Shown one piece after another: positions 48,901-62,322 of a DNA stretch of 64,000 nt; the first letter of the stretch is position 1; each line of letters opens with the position of its first letter. The position numbers and the translations under genes are program-made. The notes below the pieces were generated by a model. That model ran no database searches. It was not told where the DNA came from and saw only the letters and a list, made by a program, of their open reading frames with translations. The stretch comes from Actinostola sp. cb2023. Its lineage: Eukaryota; Cnidaria; Anthozoa; Actiniaria; Actinostolidae. The stretch is taken from the NCBI GenBank assembly GCA_033675265.1, contig JAUJYZ010001308.1:1-64000 (forward strand), written 5' to 3'.

Positions 48901-51900
48901 CTCTTGTGGTGTCTTTTGTGCTTCTTTGGCTAACATTTGTTTTATTAACTCATCTTCATCAAGATCATCATCATCATCACTGCCATTTTCTCCATACTCC
49001 ACATCATAATTTTCATCTTTTGATTCTCCTTCTGTGGAAATATACAATGACTGTTTGTTTGTAGACCTTTAAAAATTACAGGTTATCAAGAGATAAGAAA
49101 ACTAATAAAAACTAATGTGCTAACTATTTACCTTGCTGTACAGTTGGACCAGTGTTTGCCTTAATAAGAGCAAAGCACAATAAGTACATTACAATAGCAA
49201 TAGTTTTTATAGTAATTTTTATTAGCTAAGGGCCACAAGTTTATAAGTGTATTTATACTTTTACGTGCTACGCTTGTTAAATAAAGTCCTTACTTACTTA
49301 CTTACTTACACAGCTTGTAACAATGCTTTTATATAAATACATACATGCAGATTATATTCTTAATTTCAGTAAAACCCATCTAGATAACATTGAGTATGTA
49401 CAATATATACCATAAACATGTACTTACATTTCTTGGTTGTGATGAAAAAAAGAGGTCTTGCAAGGAAACATTGCTCCAGTTCACATTAAATCCTGCTCCA
49501 AGAGGATCAGGTGGACAAAACCCTCGGCATAAAAAAGTAGGAGGGGCCTGTCAATTAAAAATGCATTCCTTTTCTTCAATATTAACATTAACTGTACCAG
49601 ATACTACCCTAATTATGATATGTTCTTCTAGAGTAAATGAATGTTTAATACTTACTTGCTCACTTCTTGATAAACGGTAATGATCAATGTTAACATTGAA
49701 AGCAGCCAGAGTATTGAAGTCATCCAATCAACAATGCTTTACTTACAATTATCATCACTTGCAACTGAATGCTTTATTTACAAGTATTATTATTACTAGT
49801 GAGATGAGTGTTGGGTGTACAGAATGAAGTAAGAAGTGAGTGTGAGAGTCATGTCACCACCAGTGAGATGAGTGTTGGGTGTATAGAATGAAGTAAGGAG
49901 TGAGTGCGAGAGTCGTGTCACCACTAGTGAGATGGAGGTTGGGTGTACAGAATGTAGTAAGAAGTGAGTGTGAGAGTCGTGTCACCACTAGTGAGATGAG
50001 TGTTGGGTGAATAGAATGAAGTAAGAAGTGAGTGTGAGAGTCGTGTCACCACCAGTGAGATGAGTGTTGGGTGTATAGAATGAAGTAAGAAGTGAGTGTG
50101 AGAGTCGTGTTCCCACCAGTGAGATGAGTGTTGGGTGTATAGAATGAAGTAAGAAGTGAGTGTGAGAGTCGTGTTCCCACCAGTGAGATGAGTGTTGGGT
50201 GTATATAATGAAGTAAGGAGTGTGAGAGTCGTGTCACCACCAGTGAGATGAGTGTTGGGTGTATAGAATGAAGTAAGAAGTGGGTGTGAGAGTCATGTTC
50301 CCACCAGTGAGATGAGTGTTGGGTGTATATAATGAAGTAAGGAGTGTGAGAGTCGTGTCACCACTAGTGAGATGAGTGTTGGGTGTATAGAATGAAGTAA
50401 GAAGTGGGTGTGAGAGTCGTGTCACCACCAGTGAGATGAGTGTTGGGTGTATATAATGAAGTAAGGAGTGAGTGCGAGAGTCGTGTCACCACTAGTGAGA
50501 TGGAGGTTGGGTGTACAGAATGTAGTAAGAAGTGAGTGTGAGAGTCGTGTCATCACCAGTGAGATGAGTGTTGGGTGTATAGAATGAAGTAAGGAGTGTG
50601 AGAGTCGTGTCACCACTAGTGAGATGAGTGTTGGGTGTATAGAATGTAGTAAGAAGTGAGTGTGAGAGTCGTGTCACCACTAGTGGAGATGAGTGTTGGG
50701 TGTATAGAATGTAGTAAGAAGTGCGTGTGAGAGTCGTGTCATCACCAGTGAGATGAGTATTGGGTGTATAGAATGAAGCGCTGTAGGGATAGAGACATTA
50801 AGTGTGTATATTAATGAAGTTGTGTAGTCTAAAGTGAGGCCTAAAGCTATTATTAATCAGAGACCGGTAGAATATTCAGTGTATATTTCTTTTGTATATT
50901 TATTGTATCATGACTTGTAATATTGTCAAGCAATCAACAATGCTGTACTTACAAGTGTTACCAAATTTTATTCACAGCATTGGTGGATGATGTAATGAAG
51001 TGGGTATATTTTGTTTTTGGGTTAGTGGGGCATATTACAGCAGTCTAAATATAAAGGAAGGATTGCTATCTTATAATAAGACTAGTTAGACATGATTACC
51101 TTACAACCTTTCTTGTTTTGACTAGACCATAACACAGCCTTGCCCTTTGCTATGAGAGTACACAGTATCTCAGGCATATCACCCATTGGGAATAACCTAT
51201 TAATAAGACTGAGTAGGTAACTTGTTTATATATTATTAATTATTATTTTTTATATATCATCATAATTATACTAGATACTGTAATAATTAGAATAAGTGCC
51301 CTCCTTTAAATAAGGGCCCCCTCCCTAATAAGCACCCCTTCCCTAACAAGTGCCCCATTCGGCCCCCCCCCCCAAAATCAAATAAGCGCCCCTGACGCTT
51401 ATTCAAATCATTACGGTACATCCAGGAACATCAGCATTGTATAGAAGAAGCACATGTTGAAAGGTACAATTCATTGAAGATACCAAGTTCTTGATTAAAA
51501 GTTAACAGAATGGTGTCTAACACCTAACACTTACTCATCAACAATAACAAATACAACACTGCTAGTTTCACATCGAGGACATAGACCATCTTGTGAGATG
51601 GTAAATCTTCCCCTTAAATGAGTTCCCTTTATATTCCAATCAACAGTTCTGAAACATCAGAAATATAACAATATTTTTAACATATTAAATAGCATGTTCA
51701 CTATACACCTACATGTATATCAAAAAACATTGTTGCATTCAAAGCAACAAGCAAGACTGAAATGTCAGTTGTGGTTTTGTGCTGGCAATTCTTTATATCA
51801 GACTAATTACTGGTATGAACATTTTCACATGCTTGTTTGCATATCAAACTTTGTTCTATAGAAAATAGGTCTGATTTAAATAACTTGTCTATTCCCTGGG

Positions 51901-54131
51901 AGACTCCCATGTGAGAGGGGTGGGATGATCTCTTTTAGGGGTGTAAATTATGGTGTTCACAACAGAACGCCAATATTTTTAGCCATTTATCCAATTTAGG
52001 GTTGCACACAAAGAATTAAACAATGCTGCCATACTATGTTATACTATGTTGGTGGTGTCATAAAGTGACTACAGCACTTATTTGTCTGTCTGTTTTAGAA
52101 TGGTATCTTTTAGGGGTCTAATTAATCTGAAGCCATGCACAAATTGGACTCCTTAAGGGTTTAATTCAAATTGTTGACGATCATCCCGCTCCTTTCACAC
52201 GAGTCCCCCTTCCCTGGGCTCTATTCCACATAAAATATGTGTGTGAAAATAAACTTGAACTTGAGCCGTGCCTTTGCATCGAAGCGAGACTGGCAGCGAC
52301 CTTGCAATGATAGAGACATGTGAATAATAATGTCCAAGGTGTTAAGGGTGGACTAACATACATATGTATTTATTTGGCCCGTTGCTAGGGAAACTTTGAA
52401 GGCTGATAAAATTCCTAAAATCAGTACATAAGGTATGAAACTTTTGGAATGTGTTAGTTGGGGGTAGAAGTTTGACATGTGATGACGTCATCACGTACGT
52501 CTTTATGACGTCATCAAATTGTAAAAAAATGCCGTTTTTCATGGGGTTTTGATGAATTAAAAATATTTTAGTATAATCTGAAAATTTATATCAAGGTGCA
52601 GAAGACTGAGCATGCGTTTCAATGAAAATTGATTTTTTTTATGGCAGTTTCTTTGCATTTATAAAGACATTTTTGTCCATAACTTTTCCATTTTTTTTCT
52701 TTGTTTTTAAAATCCATGTTCCAGTTTGTGGAGAATACTTTTCATAGCAGATACATAAAGAAAAAAGTTAACTTTTTTGAAAACCTGAAAAGAACGGCGT
52801 TTTTCCCCTGAAAATGCCATTTTTGTGACTTGGGCTACCTGTGGTCGTTATAATTTTTGTTCGCAAGACAAATACATGACAATTTAGGTGTGCTGGAAAA
52901 ATGTCTTTTCTGCACTTTCTTTTGGTTCAAGGTACATAAAAATGTACCCAGAAAGGAAGATCGATATTTACTTTAATTGTGCAGTCTTTCGATACGGCAA
53001 AGTTTTTCAGTCATGTTTTCAACTAGGTGTTTTCACCGATCTTCGACGTACTTCATCTACTGTTTGACATGTTTCATATTGACAGGCAGAGTCTAGAACA
53101 ATAACCTGTTGAGTAAGGTAATCTTTGGTTTTTTTTATTGATTTATCGGGGTTTTTTACTCTTAGGTTGAAGTTTTTGTGATGATAAGTCGGCTTGTTTT
53201 ACTTCGGTTCAATAATCTCTGTTGAGTGTTGTTGCTTTTGAATGACTCTTCAAGTGGAATTATCGCTTGCTTTCTTTGACTTCTTTTACTTTAAACTACT
53301 GCAGTCTATCATATTTCGAATATTTATAATTCATTGAACAAACTTAAAATTAAAAGAATAACGTTCAATAAAATATATAACTTGTAATTTGTGAAGTGAA
53401 ACTCGTGTATGTCTTGCGGAAAAAACACTGGGCGCTTGCTCGATGAAATCTCTTCTCATTCAAACTCTGCATAGCAATGAATTACCATGGCAACGAAATA
53501 TGTTAGTCCACCCTTAAAAAAGGTCTCTATCACCGCCAGTCTCGCTTCGATGCAAAGGCACGGCTACCTTTCAAGATGGTGCCGGGAACTAGGAGTATTG
53601 ATACTAATCAAGCTATCGATTGCTATTGGAAACCAATGGCAATCGATTATCACACACATCTCCTTCATCGATTGGTCATCGATTATCAATCAATTAATTG
53701 ATATCGATTGGTATTGAGTGATATCGATTGGAGGTAGTTGTCACCTTTGACCTCATACACATGCCGGCTCAAATATATAAGCTTAAGTTACGACAGTTAC
53801 AGAAAAGCCAGCGAATATATGATGTATAATTGCAAGCTGTTTGGCTTGGTTAAAAGCAGATCATCAAATCAAATGAGGTGCTATGTTGTTTGTTATTATT
53901 ATATCATGCGCTCAAACTAATAAGAAAATCGTGCTGTCAGAGAACATTTTGATTTGAACTGAAAAACTTCGAAATTCTCACGTTTCATCATCTGCATCAG
54001 TATCATCATCTTCATAATCAGCAATAGAGGCTAAAGATCCCTTGGAAGACAGAAAGAAGCGTTAAAACAAGAACAAAATGCCTCAAACTGTCGCTGCAAA
54101 TCACAACTTGACACAAACTTACAGTCGCCAT
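39950..54131 (-). CDS. Unrecognised two-module Cys-rich/Pro-rich/repeat protein (right copy, frameshifted)
   Basis: Mirror copy. Minus-strand exons: 54131-54123, 54040-53982, 51648-51535, 51196-51100, one near 49675-49735, 49547-49428, 49159-49132, 49031-48570, from 48017, 46055-45345, 45274-44834, and 43613 to about 39950. The acidic run in exon 8 has two fewer Asp codons than the left copy. It carries its own frame errors: a 2-nt insertion near 45692 (GCACGCGG against CACGCGG), an extra A near 45053, and many 1-nt indels from 43,330 down to about 40,000, worst near the palindrome centre. At the 3' end the TGA stop of the left copy is not present. At exon 10 and in the last exon, combining the two copies gives one open frame. 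I infer both copies represent one functional gene with assembly or read errors. Confidence 0.7.
40370..42640 (-). repeat. About 120-bp coding minisatellite (right)
   Basis: Mirror of the repeat at 36,580-38,800. It contains many single-base indels (for example TTTTTACCC and CACAAACC), increasing toward 40,400, unlike the cleaner left copy. Confidence 0.9.
43708..44672. repeat. 18-bp satellite in intron 11 of the unknown gene (right)
   Basis: Mirror of the 18-bp array, again about 53 units, with two 1-nt insertions (near 43889 and 44025). Confidence 0.92.
47400..47985. repeat. 29-bp satellite at exon 9 of the unknown gene (right)
   Basis: Mirror of the 29-bp array, similar copy number. Confidence 0.9.
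49795..50780. repeat. 56-64-bp satellite in intron 4 of the unknown gene (right)
   Basis: Mirror copy with the same number and nearly the same order of variants as the left array. It is therefore far more stable between arms than the 63-bp satellite. Confidence 0.92.
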
Positions 54132-54211
54132 CTTGAATCCTTCCCAGAATGCTTTGGCGCAACCTAATACTTGCGCATGCGCATATTTTTAAAGCGCGGG
54201 AAAATTCAAAG

Positions 54212-57200
54212 ATGGCGGACGATTCTAAAGTTTGGGTGGAAAACCAAACGATTGTGCAGAGAATCCACCAAAAACTGAAGAGAGAAATTAGTGAGATTGT
54301 GGAAGCAAAGTCATGGAGTGTTGAAAAGGCGCAAGCATTCGAGAAAATACTTCTTGAGGTTCGTTTATCAGTTGATTATTGGATTATAGATTATTGGATT
54401 GTGTTTGATTTGTTGACATGCAAGTAGTCGTTGATTTCCCGGTGATTTTTAAACAACTTATGCTCGATCAGTACAGGAAAATATCAGACCTCAGTCTTTT
54501 TTGTACAGACCTCGGTCTGATAGTGATATCTCTATAAATGTATAATATGGTCAACAGCTGTACAAGGATGTTATTCAGGAGACTGTTAAATCTAATGTGT
54601 CTGTCAGTGGGAAGGAATGGGTAGATGAACCCATAGAAACGCAGTCTGAAACAACAGCACATACTGTACAAGGTGAGATGGTGTACATGAGTAAAGTAAC
54701 CATAGCTTACTTACAACAGCACATACTGTACAAGGTGAGATGGTGTACATGAGTAAAGTAACCATAGCTTACTTACAACAGCACATACTGTACAAGGTGA
54801 GATGGTGTACATGAGTAAAGTAACCATAGCTTACTTACAACAGCACATACTGTACAAGGTGAGATGGCATACATGAGTAAAGTAACCATAGCTTACTTAC
54901 AACAGCACATACTGTACAAGGTGAGATGGTGTACATGAGTAAAGTAACCATAGCTTACTTACAACAGCACATACTGTACAAGGTGAGATGGTGTACATGA
55001 GTAAAGTAACCATAGCTTACTTACAACAGCACATACTGTACAAGGTGAGATGGTGTACATGAGTAAAGTAACCATAGCTTACTTACAACAGCACATACTG
55101 TACAAGGTGAGATGGTGTACATGAGTAAAGTAACCATAGCTTACTTACAACAGCACATACTGTACAAGGTGAGATGGCATACATGAGTAAAGTAACCATA
55201 GCTTACTTTATAACAACAGCACATACTGTACAAGGTGAGATGGTGTACATGAGTAAAGTAACCATAGCTTACTTACAACAGCACATACTGTACAAGGTGA
55301 GATGGTGTACATGAGTAAAGTAACCATAGCTTACTTACAACAGCACATACTGTACAAGGTGAGATGGCATACATGAGTAAAGTAACCATAGCTCACATAA
55401 TGAAAGTGGGTGGCTACGGTATTTTATTCAGCTGTTGTATGGTGTCCACCACCTGGCATCCATCACACTGACGGCTGTCAGTGGAAAGTACTTACCTAAC
55501 ACCATACTTACCAAAAGGGAGGGTGGGTTGGGAGCAAAAGCTCAAACAAAACGAGGGAGACACTTGCTTAGATCCCCGACGATCTGCAAGTATTGCACCA
55601 CATGACCCTGCAATAGCCTGGGGCACCCCGCAGCATGGTGCGCGACCGCTGGCCAGCACATGCGGCTTTCATGTTTGAGTAGATATGCATGTTTAGCAAT
55701 ACAGGTGCAATACAATACAATAACTTTATTTATACACGATTAATGCCGCATGACCAGGCTGCATGAGGCCGCACGACTGAGTACTTGCCGTGTGCCTCTC
55801 GCTGTTAGAACAGAATGTTGTTCTTGATCAAAGTCAACAAACAAGATGTTTACTGTATTTAATTTATTTGAAAACAGAATCAGTCAATAAAGAAAGATTG
55901 AAAGAAGTAAATGACATGTGGTCATCCTTGGAAGATCTGATCAGGGAAACCACAGGAAAACGCAAGAAATATCCACCAATAATTACCAATTCCATGAAAA
56001 CTATACTGCAATGCAAAGTCGAGTTATTAGTAAGTACAAATGTATGGCTACATGTTCTACTTATTTAGTAACTATGATGTGGACACATGGTTTTGAATTG
56101 CATTGTAGGAAACATACTCCCCAGCAGAGAAGAGTGAAACAATACAACACAGTCATGTAGAAAACAAACAAGGTACATGTATAGAACACTCAAACAATAC
56201 AACAATACAACACAGTCATGTAGAAAACAAACAAGGTACATGTATAGAACACTCAAACAATACAACAATACAACACAGTCATGTAGAAAACAAACAAGGT
56301 ACATGTATAGAACACTCAAACAATACAACAATACAACACAGTCATGTAGAAAACAAACAAGGTACATGTATAGAACACTCAAACAATACAACAATACAAC
56401 TGTCATGTAGAAAACAAACAAGGTACATGTATAGAACACTCAAACAATACAACACAGTCATGTAGAAAACAAACAAAGTACATGTATAGAACACTCAAAC
56501 AATACAACACAGTCAATTAGAAAACAAACAATGTACGTATGTGTATAGAACACTCAACATACAGTACAAGACAAATAGTTCAAGATAGAAGGGGTTTGAT
56601 ATAACGAGGTCCAAGTCCTTCAGTGTACATGTAGGTGTTCAAATCCAAGGGATATGCATATACACCTATTTCAATAAACATTGATCATGGATGATCTGAA
56701 ATGGATGATCTGAGACAGAGAGGAATTGTGGGTGGTTTATAGTAATTCAGTATGTAATTGTCAGTGTCAAAATTTATTATGAGATTTGTGATGTAAATTT
56801 AAAAACTGCAGCTCGTACCTACAATTCGTCTCGGTCTCAGATCATCCATTTCAGATCGTCCATGATCAACGTTTATTGAAATAGGTGTATATATGTATGC
56901 ATATGGGATTAGCAGGGAGTTTGAGACAACAGAGGTCAAGATAGTGGGATTCTATGGTATGAATCATTGTACAGTCAACAATTGCATTAGCTGATTATAG
57001 ATTCTCAATTTTCTACAGACAAAGCCGAATACATTCAAAGACTGCAAGATGTCATTGAAGAGCAAGCAAGGCTGTCTAAGGTAAAACAATAGTCCTCACA
57101 CATTGTAAAAAAGCATTGAGAGTTCGGTTAATGCGTTTTGAAGGAATTATTATTATTAATAAGGATAAATAGCACTTAGTTATACTGCCAATGTACCTAC

Positions 57201-57522
57201 CGGTAATTAACTACCACTCAGTTATACAATGTAGATTATATCTCCCATGTTTCAACCACAGACATTTCCTGGTTTACAAGATAAAGTTGAAGGTCTTCAT
57301 CAAGTCATCTCGACTCAACAAGAAATGGAAGCCAGTGAAACTGATGCTGTTCTATTTGGTAAAATCAAGTCTGTAACACCAAGACCTAGTACACGTAGAA
57401 CCAGTAGATTGTTACGCACTCCTGACCGATACACAAGTACAGTCGAACCTCTCTACAATGGCCACCTCGGGACTAACCTTTGTGGCCGTTGTGTAGAGGT
57501 GGCCATTGTGAAGTGGTTTTAA
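54212..57522 (+). CDS. NSL1: Mis12 complex kinetochore subunit NSL1 (right copy, short intron 4)
   Basis: Mirror copy with exons 54212-54358, 54558-54672, 55809-56029, 56109-56172, 57019-57080 and 57262-57522. All junctions are GT..AG and phases are consistent, giving 289 residues. It differs from the left copy by a few substitutions (EKILLE against EKRFLE in exon 1; STQQEMEAS against STHQGMEAS in exon 6) and by a last codon change. Intron 4 is about 0.85 kb here because the 63-bp satellite has only 6-7 monomers. Intron 2 carries about 12 copies of the 62-bp satellite. The stop (57520-57522) and the polyadenylation signal AATAAA (57527-57532) lie within the MITE at 57439-57604. The copy appears intact. 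Confidence 0.92.
54651..55400. repeat. 62-bp satellite containing NSL1 exon 2 end and donor (right)
   Basis: About twelve monomers, starting inside NSL1 exon 2 (ends 54672). Two or three more copies than in the left arm. One monomer has a small TATAACA-type insertion near 55,210. Confidence 0.93.
56137..56565. repeat. 63/55-bp satellite, 6-7 monomers (right)
   Basis: Same satellite as in the left arm but in only 6-7 monomers, beginning in NSL1 exon 4 (56109-56172) and decaying into degenerate copies by about 56,565. Splice donors GTACAT occur at 56173 and then every 63 bp. The monomers nearest the exon have AAG before the GT; the distal ones have AAA. Confidence 0.93.
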
Positions 57523-57604
57523 TAACAATAAATCTGGCTGGTGGCCGAAAAAAGAAATGCTGGCCGCTACAGAGAGTTGGCTGTTAGTAGAGGTTCAACT
57601 GTAT
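57439..57604. mobile_element. MITE fused to the NSL1 3' end (right)
   Basis: Mirror of the MITE at 11,412-11,581. Stop TAA 57520-57522 and AATAAA 57527-57532 lie inside it. Confidence 0.85.
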
Positions 57605-57926
57605 ACTCCGATTCCGAACATGGCGACCAATTTGAATAACCATTGTTCCCGACTGACCAGCCTCTCATACAGGTGAGAACGCTTTTGTGTTTCCACATGA
57701 ACACGAGGCCATGCAGTCAGTCAAAGAACAATGGTTATTCAAATTGGTCGCCATGTTCGGAATCGGTGATAAGGCCAGAAAAATCCAGGATGCAATATGT
57801 GAAAAGGGCTTCTTAAGAGATAGTTTAGTATCTTTCTCATTCTTACAAGAAAAGGTAGTTTATTTTGACAGGTTTTAATGATGAGTATTAAACATTGTTT
57901 TTTACATTTACTGTGCACAAGCCAGT

Positions 57927-59214
57927 GAAGAAGTATGCACTGAATCCACCATTTTGAGTAATGACCCAATCTAAGGCATGGCATTGTTGTACAGAAGAAG
58001 TATGCACTGAATCCACCCTTTTGAGTAATGACCCAATCTAAGGCATGGCATTATTGTACAGAAGAAGTACATGTATGCACTGAATCCACCCTTTTTGAGT
58101 AATGACCCAATCTAAGGCATGGCATTGTTGTACAGAAGAAGTATGCACTGAATCCACCCTTTTGAGTAATGACCCAATCTAAGGCATGGCATTATTGTAC
58201 AGAAGAAGTATGCACTGAATCCACCCTTTTTGAGTAATGACCCAATCTAAGGCATGGCATTGTTGTACAGAAGAAGTATGCACTGAATCCACCCTTTTGA
58301 GTAATGACCCAATCTAAGGCATGGCATTATTGTACAGAAGAAGTATGCACTGAATCCACCCTTTTGAGTAATGACCCAATCTAAGGCATGGCATTATTGT
58401 ACAGAAGAAGTATGCACTGAATCCACCCTTTTGAGTAATGACCCAATCTAAGGCATGGCATTGTTGTACAGAAGAAGTATGCACTGAATCCACCCTTTTT
58501 GAGTAATGACCCAATCTAAGGCATGGCATTGTTGTACAGAAGAAGTATGCACTGAATCCACCCTTTTTGAGTAATGACCCAATCTAAGGCATGGCATTGT
58601 TGTACAGAAGAAGTATGCACTGAATCCACCCTTTTGAGTAATGACCCAATCTAAGGCATGGCATTATTGTACAGAAGAAGTATGCACTGAATCCACCCTT
58701 TTGAGTAATGACCCAATCTAAGGCATGGCATTATTGTACAGAAGAAGTATGCACTGAATCCACTCTTGAGTAATGACCCAATCTAAGGCATGGCATTGTT
58801 GTACAGAAGAAGTATGCACTGAATCCACCCTTTTGAGTAATGACCCAATCTAAGGCATGGCATTATTGTACAGAAGAAGTATGCACTGAATCCACCCTTT
58901 TGAGTAATGACCCAATCTAAGGCATGGCATTATTGTACAGAAGAAGTATGCACTGAATCCACCCTTTTGAGTAATGACCCAATCTAAGGCATGGCATTGT
59001 TGTACAGAAGAAGTATGCACTGAATCCACCCTTTTGAGTAATGACCCAATCTAAGGCATGGCATTATTGTACAGAAGAAGTATGCACTGAATCCACCCTT
59101 TTGAGTAATGACCCAATCTAAGGCATGGCATTATTGTACAGAAGAAGTATGCACTGAATCCACTCTTGAGTAATGACCCAATCTAAGGCATGGCATTATT
59201 GTGCATCCTGTCTA
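57927..59214. repeat. 64-68-bp intergenic satellite (right)
   Basis: Mirror of the array between the PUS10 and NSL1 3' ends, about 19 monomers. Monomer types follow a similar but not identical order to the left arm. Confidence 0.94.
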
Positions 59215-59696
59215 TATTTAAAATGGTGATCTACAATACCAATATTTGTGATTTAGAAGCTTGTAGAATTAATAATCCCATAATAGTGCTGTATAGTGTA
59301 TTTTTAATGTATCTTTTATGGATTATAAACTATTATTACTGTAAATAGTTTTATGTACTAGTGCTGAAAATAAACATGATTGTGTTGTTCTTTCTGCTAC
59401 TTCTAAACTACTTTAATAAATATAAACTAATCAAGTTTATTTACAAATATTTTTATTTTTTTATTTTTTATTAGAAAGAATACACTTATTTTTTACACAT
59501 GCAAAGTACAAACATAAAACAAAAACAGACAAAACTAGAATTTACACATATTTAATAAATACAAACATTACAAAAACAATACAAAAAAGTTCTCAATCTA
59601 AGGAGAAATGCTAGCAATGCAAGCACAAGAAACCTTATTTCACTGAATATGGCATTTTCTTGTACTTGCAGATATGCCTGTACTGGCCCACTGACA

Positions 59697-60505
59697 TTTG
59701 ATTAACAAGTTTCTTGTGACAATGATGTTGTACTTGTCCCATCTATTGATTAACACGTTTCTTGTGACATTGTACTTGTCCCATCTATTGATTAACACGT
59801 TTCTTGTGACATTGTACTTGTCCCATCTATTGATAGTTTCTTGTGACATTGTACTTGTCCCATCTATTGATTAACACGTTTCTTGTGACATTGTACTTGT
59901 CCCATCTATTGATAGTTTCTTGTGACACTGTACTTGTCCCATCTATTGATTAACACGTTTCTTGTGACATTGTACTTGTCCCATCTATTGATTAACACGT
60001 TTCTTGTGACATTGTACTTGTCCCATCTATTGATAGTTTCTTGTGACATTGTACTTGTCCCATCTATTGATTAACACGTTTCTTGTGACATTGTACTTGT
60101 CCCATCTATTGATAGTTTCTTGTGACATTGTACTTGTCCCATCTATTGATAGTTTCTTGTGACATTGTACTTGTCCCCCATCTATTGATTAACACGTTTC
60201 TTGTGACATTGTACTTGTCCCATCTATTGATAGTTTCTTGTGACATTGTACTTGTCCCATCTATTGATAGTTTCTTGTGACATTGTACTTGTCCCATCTA
60301 TTGATAGTTTCTTGTGACATTGTACTTGTCCCATCTATTGATAGTTTCTTGTGACATTGTACTTGTCCCATCTATTGATAGTCCCATTTCTTGTGACATT
60401 GTACTTGTCCCATCTATTGATAGTTTCTTGTGACATTGTACTTGTCCCATCTATTGATTAACATGTTTCTTGTGACATTGTACTTGTCCCATCTATGTGA
60501 CATTG
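59697..60505. repeat. 37/42-bp satellite at the PUS10 3' end (right)
   Basis: About 20 monomers, fewer than on the left. At the gene-proximal end the first monomer is rearranged (ATGTGACATTGATTG), which removes the TAG stop and lets the PUS10 frame run through one monomer to a TAA. Confidence 0.92.
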
Positions 60506-62266
60506 ATTGTCAAGTGATGGTGGCCAATCGACATCCACTGACTGAAAAATCATTAAAAAAGTAACAACATAAAGTGATGAAACTAAAAAGATGTGATTAT
60601 TTCCACTGGTTAATTACCTCCACATCAAGTTCCAAGATGTCTGTTTGTGTTTCCATCAATGTTCCTAGATTAGGCTTAGTGCGCCCAAAATCACCATGAA
60701 CAAATTCTTTTACATATCTAATTCAATCAAGGAAGAATAAAACCTTTTTTCTATTGAAATCTCATGAGACTTTTTTCTGATTGGTCACAGAATGAATGAA
60801 TGAATGAATAAACCTTTATTTAAACAGGGTTGTCCTTTCAGTGTATATAATACACTGTTATCAATAGGAGCCCTAATCAGACAGTGCAACTTTCTTCATG
60901 TGTTATTAAAAATAGAAATATAAGTATGCACATGTCATTTTCATGGGCTTTTAAATGGCTTTTCTATAAAGGATACGTTCCAGCCATAGTCTTGAGATAC
61001 AGTCTAAAATGATGGTCATCTATCCATTCAGAGCTCATGTTATGTACAACCTTTTCACGTATGGCTACCGGTCTCCTGTAACAGAAATTCATAACACTGT
61101 GTACCGGTAACTAAATTTACTACAATGTACATACTGATTACAATAATTACTGGTTGTTAATTCTCTCATGATGAATATATACACCCTGCAGACTTGAAAA
61201 AAATACATTTGCAACTCCTAAAATATCACCCTGTAATACTCCAGCAAACACATGGATTTATTATACAACAGCATTATAATTTTATTGATGTGTCAAAATA
61301 AAATATCTCTGACCACTCTTTGCTTGGCTCAATAAAGAAACACAAAAATCACTGAAACTAGGCAAACCGGTTGTGTACAGGGCATTACAGCCTCATAATG
61401 GCCCTCAAAAATAATGTTATTTGGTAAAATTACATGCAATTCACCTGTGTAATACTCTACCAATAATTAACAATTAGACTACGAGTTTTCTATGAGTCGA
61501 TAGTCAACGAGGCCTGTGCATAGTGTCGAGTTGACTATTTGAACTCATAGAGAACGAGTAGTCTAATTGTTTTAGTAGAACTAGCATACTACCTTCGATT
61601 GATAGTCCAATATTTATTGATTTTCGCTTTGTTTTTGTTCAAAAAGCCGGCTTTTTCGCTACTCACTATCTATCACTCAATAGATAGTGAGTACATTAGC
61701 CAATCAGATTGCAGGATTTGTGATAGTATGCTAGTTGGTTTCTACTAATAGTTGTTATTATTTCACTCATGCGTCATTTTACTATATAAGGGCAAGAGAC
61801 CACGCAAAATATGCCAGCGTATTACACAGTAGCTCACGCACGAAAAACAGCAAAAATGGCTCAAAAACTTCAGGAAACAAAATCAATTGTGGAATAATAA
61901 ACCCCTTATTTTATGGTTCGACAGATAATACTTGAGGACATTTTACTCATTGCTCATATCTTTCCTCACCCTATGGGCTCAGAAAAATACTATGCAACTA
62001 GTAAAATATCCGCTCGTATTATCTGTCAAACCATCAAATAAGCTGTATTTATTTACCTGTGTAACACTCTTAGTGGGGTTTTCTGTTTTAATGTTAAATC
62101 CTGTCAAGAATAAATCAAGGCATTAGATCAATTTCATGTTAATAATAATAATAATAAAAATAAAATAATAATAATAAATAATAATATTAGTAATAATATA
62201 AAAATAATTACCGGCATAGTAATTATAGCAGTAATAATAATAATAGTAATAATAATAATAATAATA

Positions 62267-62322
<56 letters not shown>

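Noticed and set aside
57687..57878. 63-residue ORF next to the NSL1 3' end
   Set aside because: Its N-terminal half is the fold-back element and no family resemblance is seen. The left arm has no clear equivalent frame.
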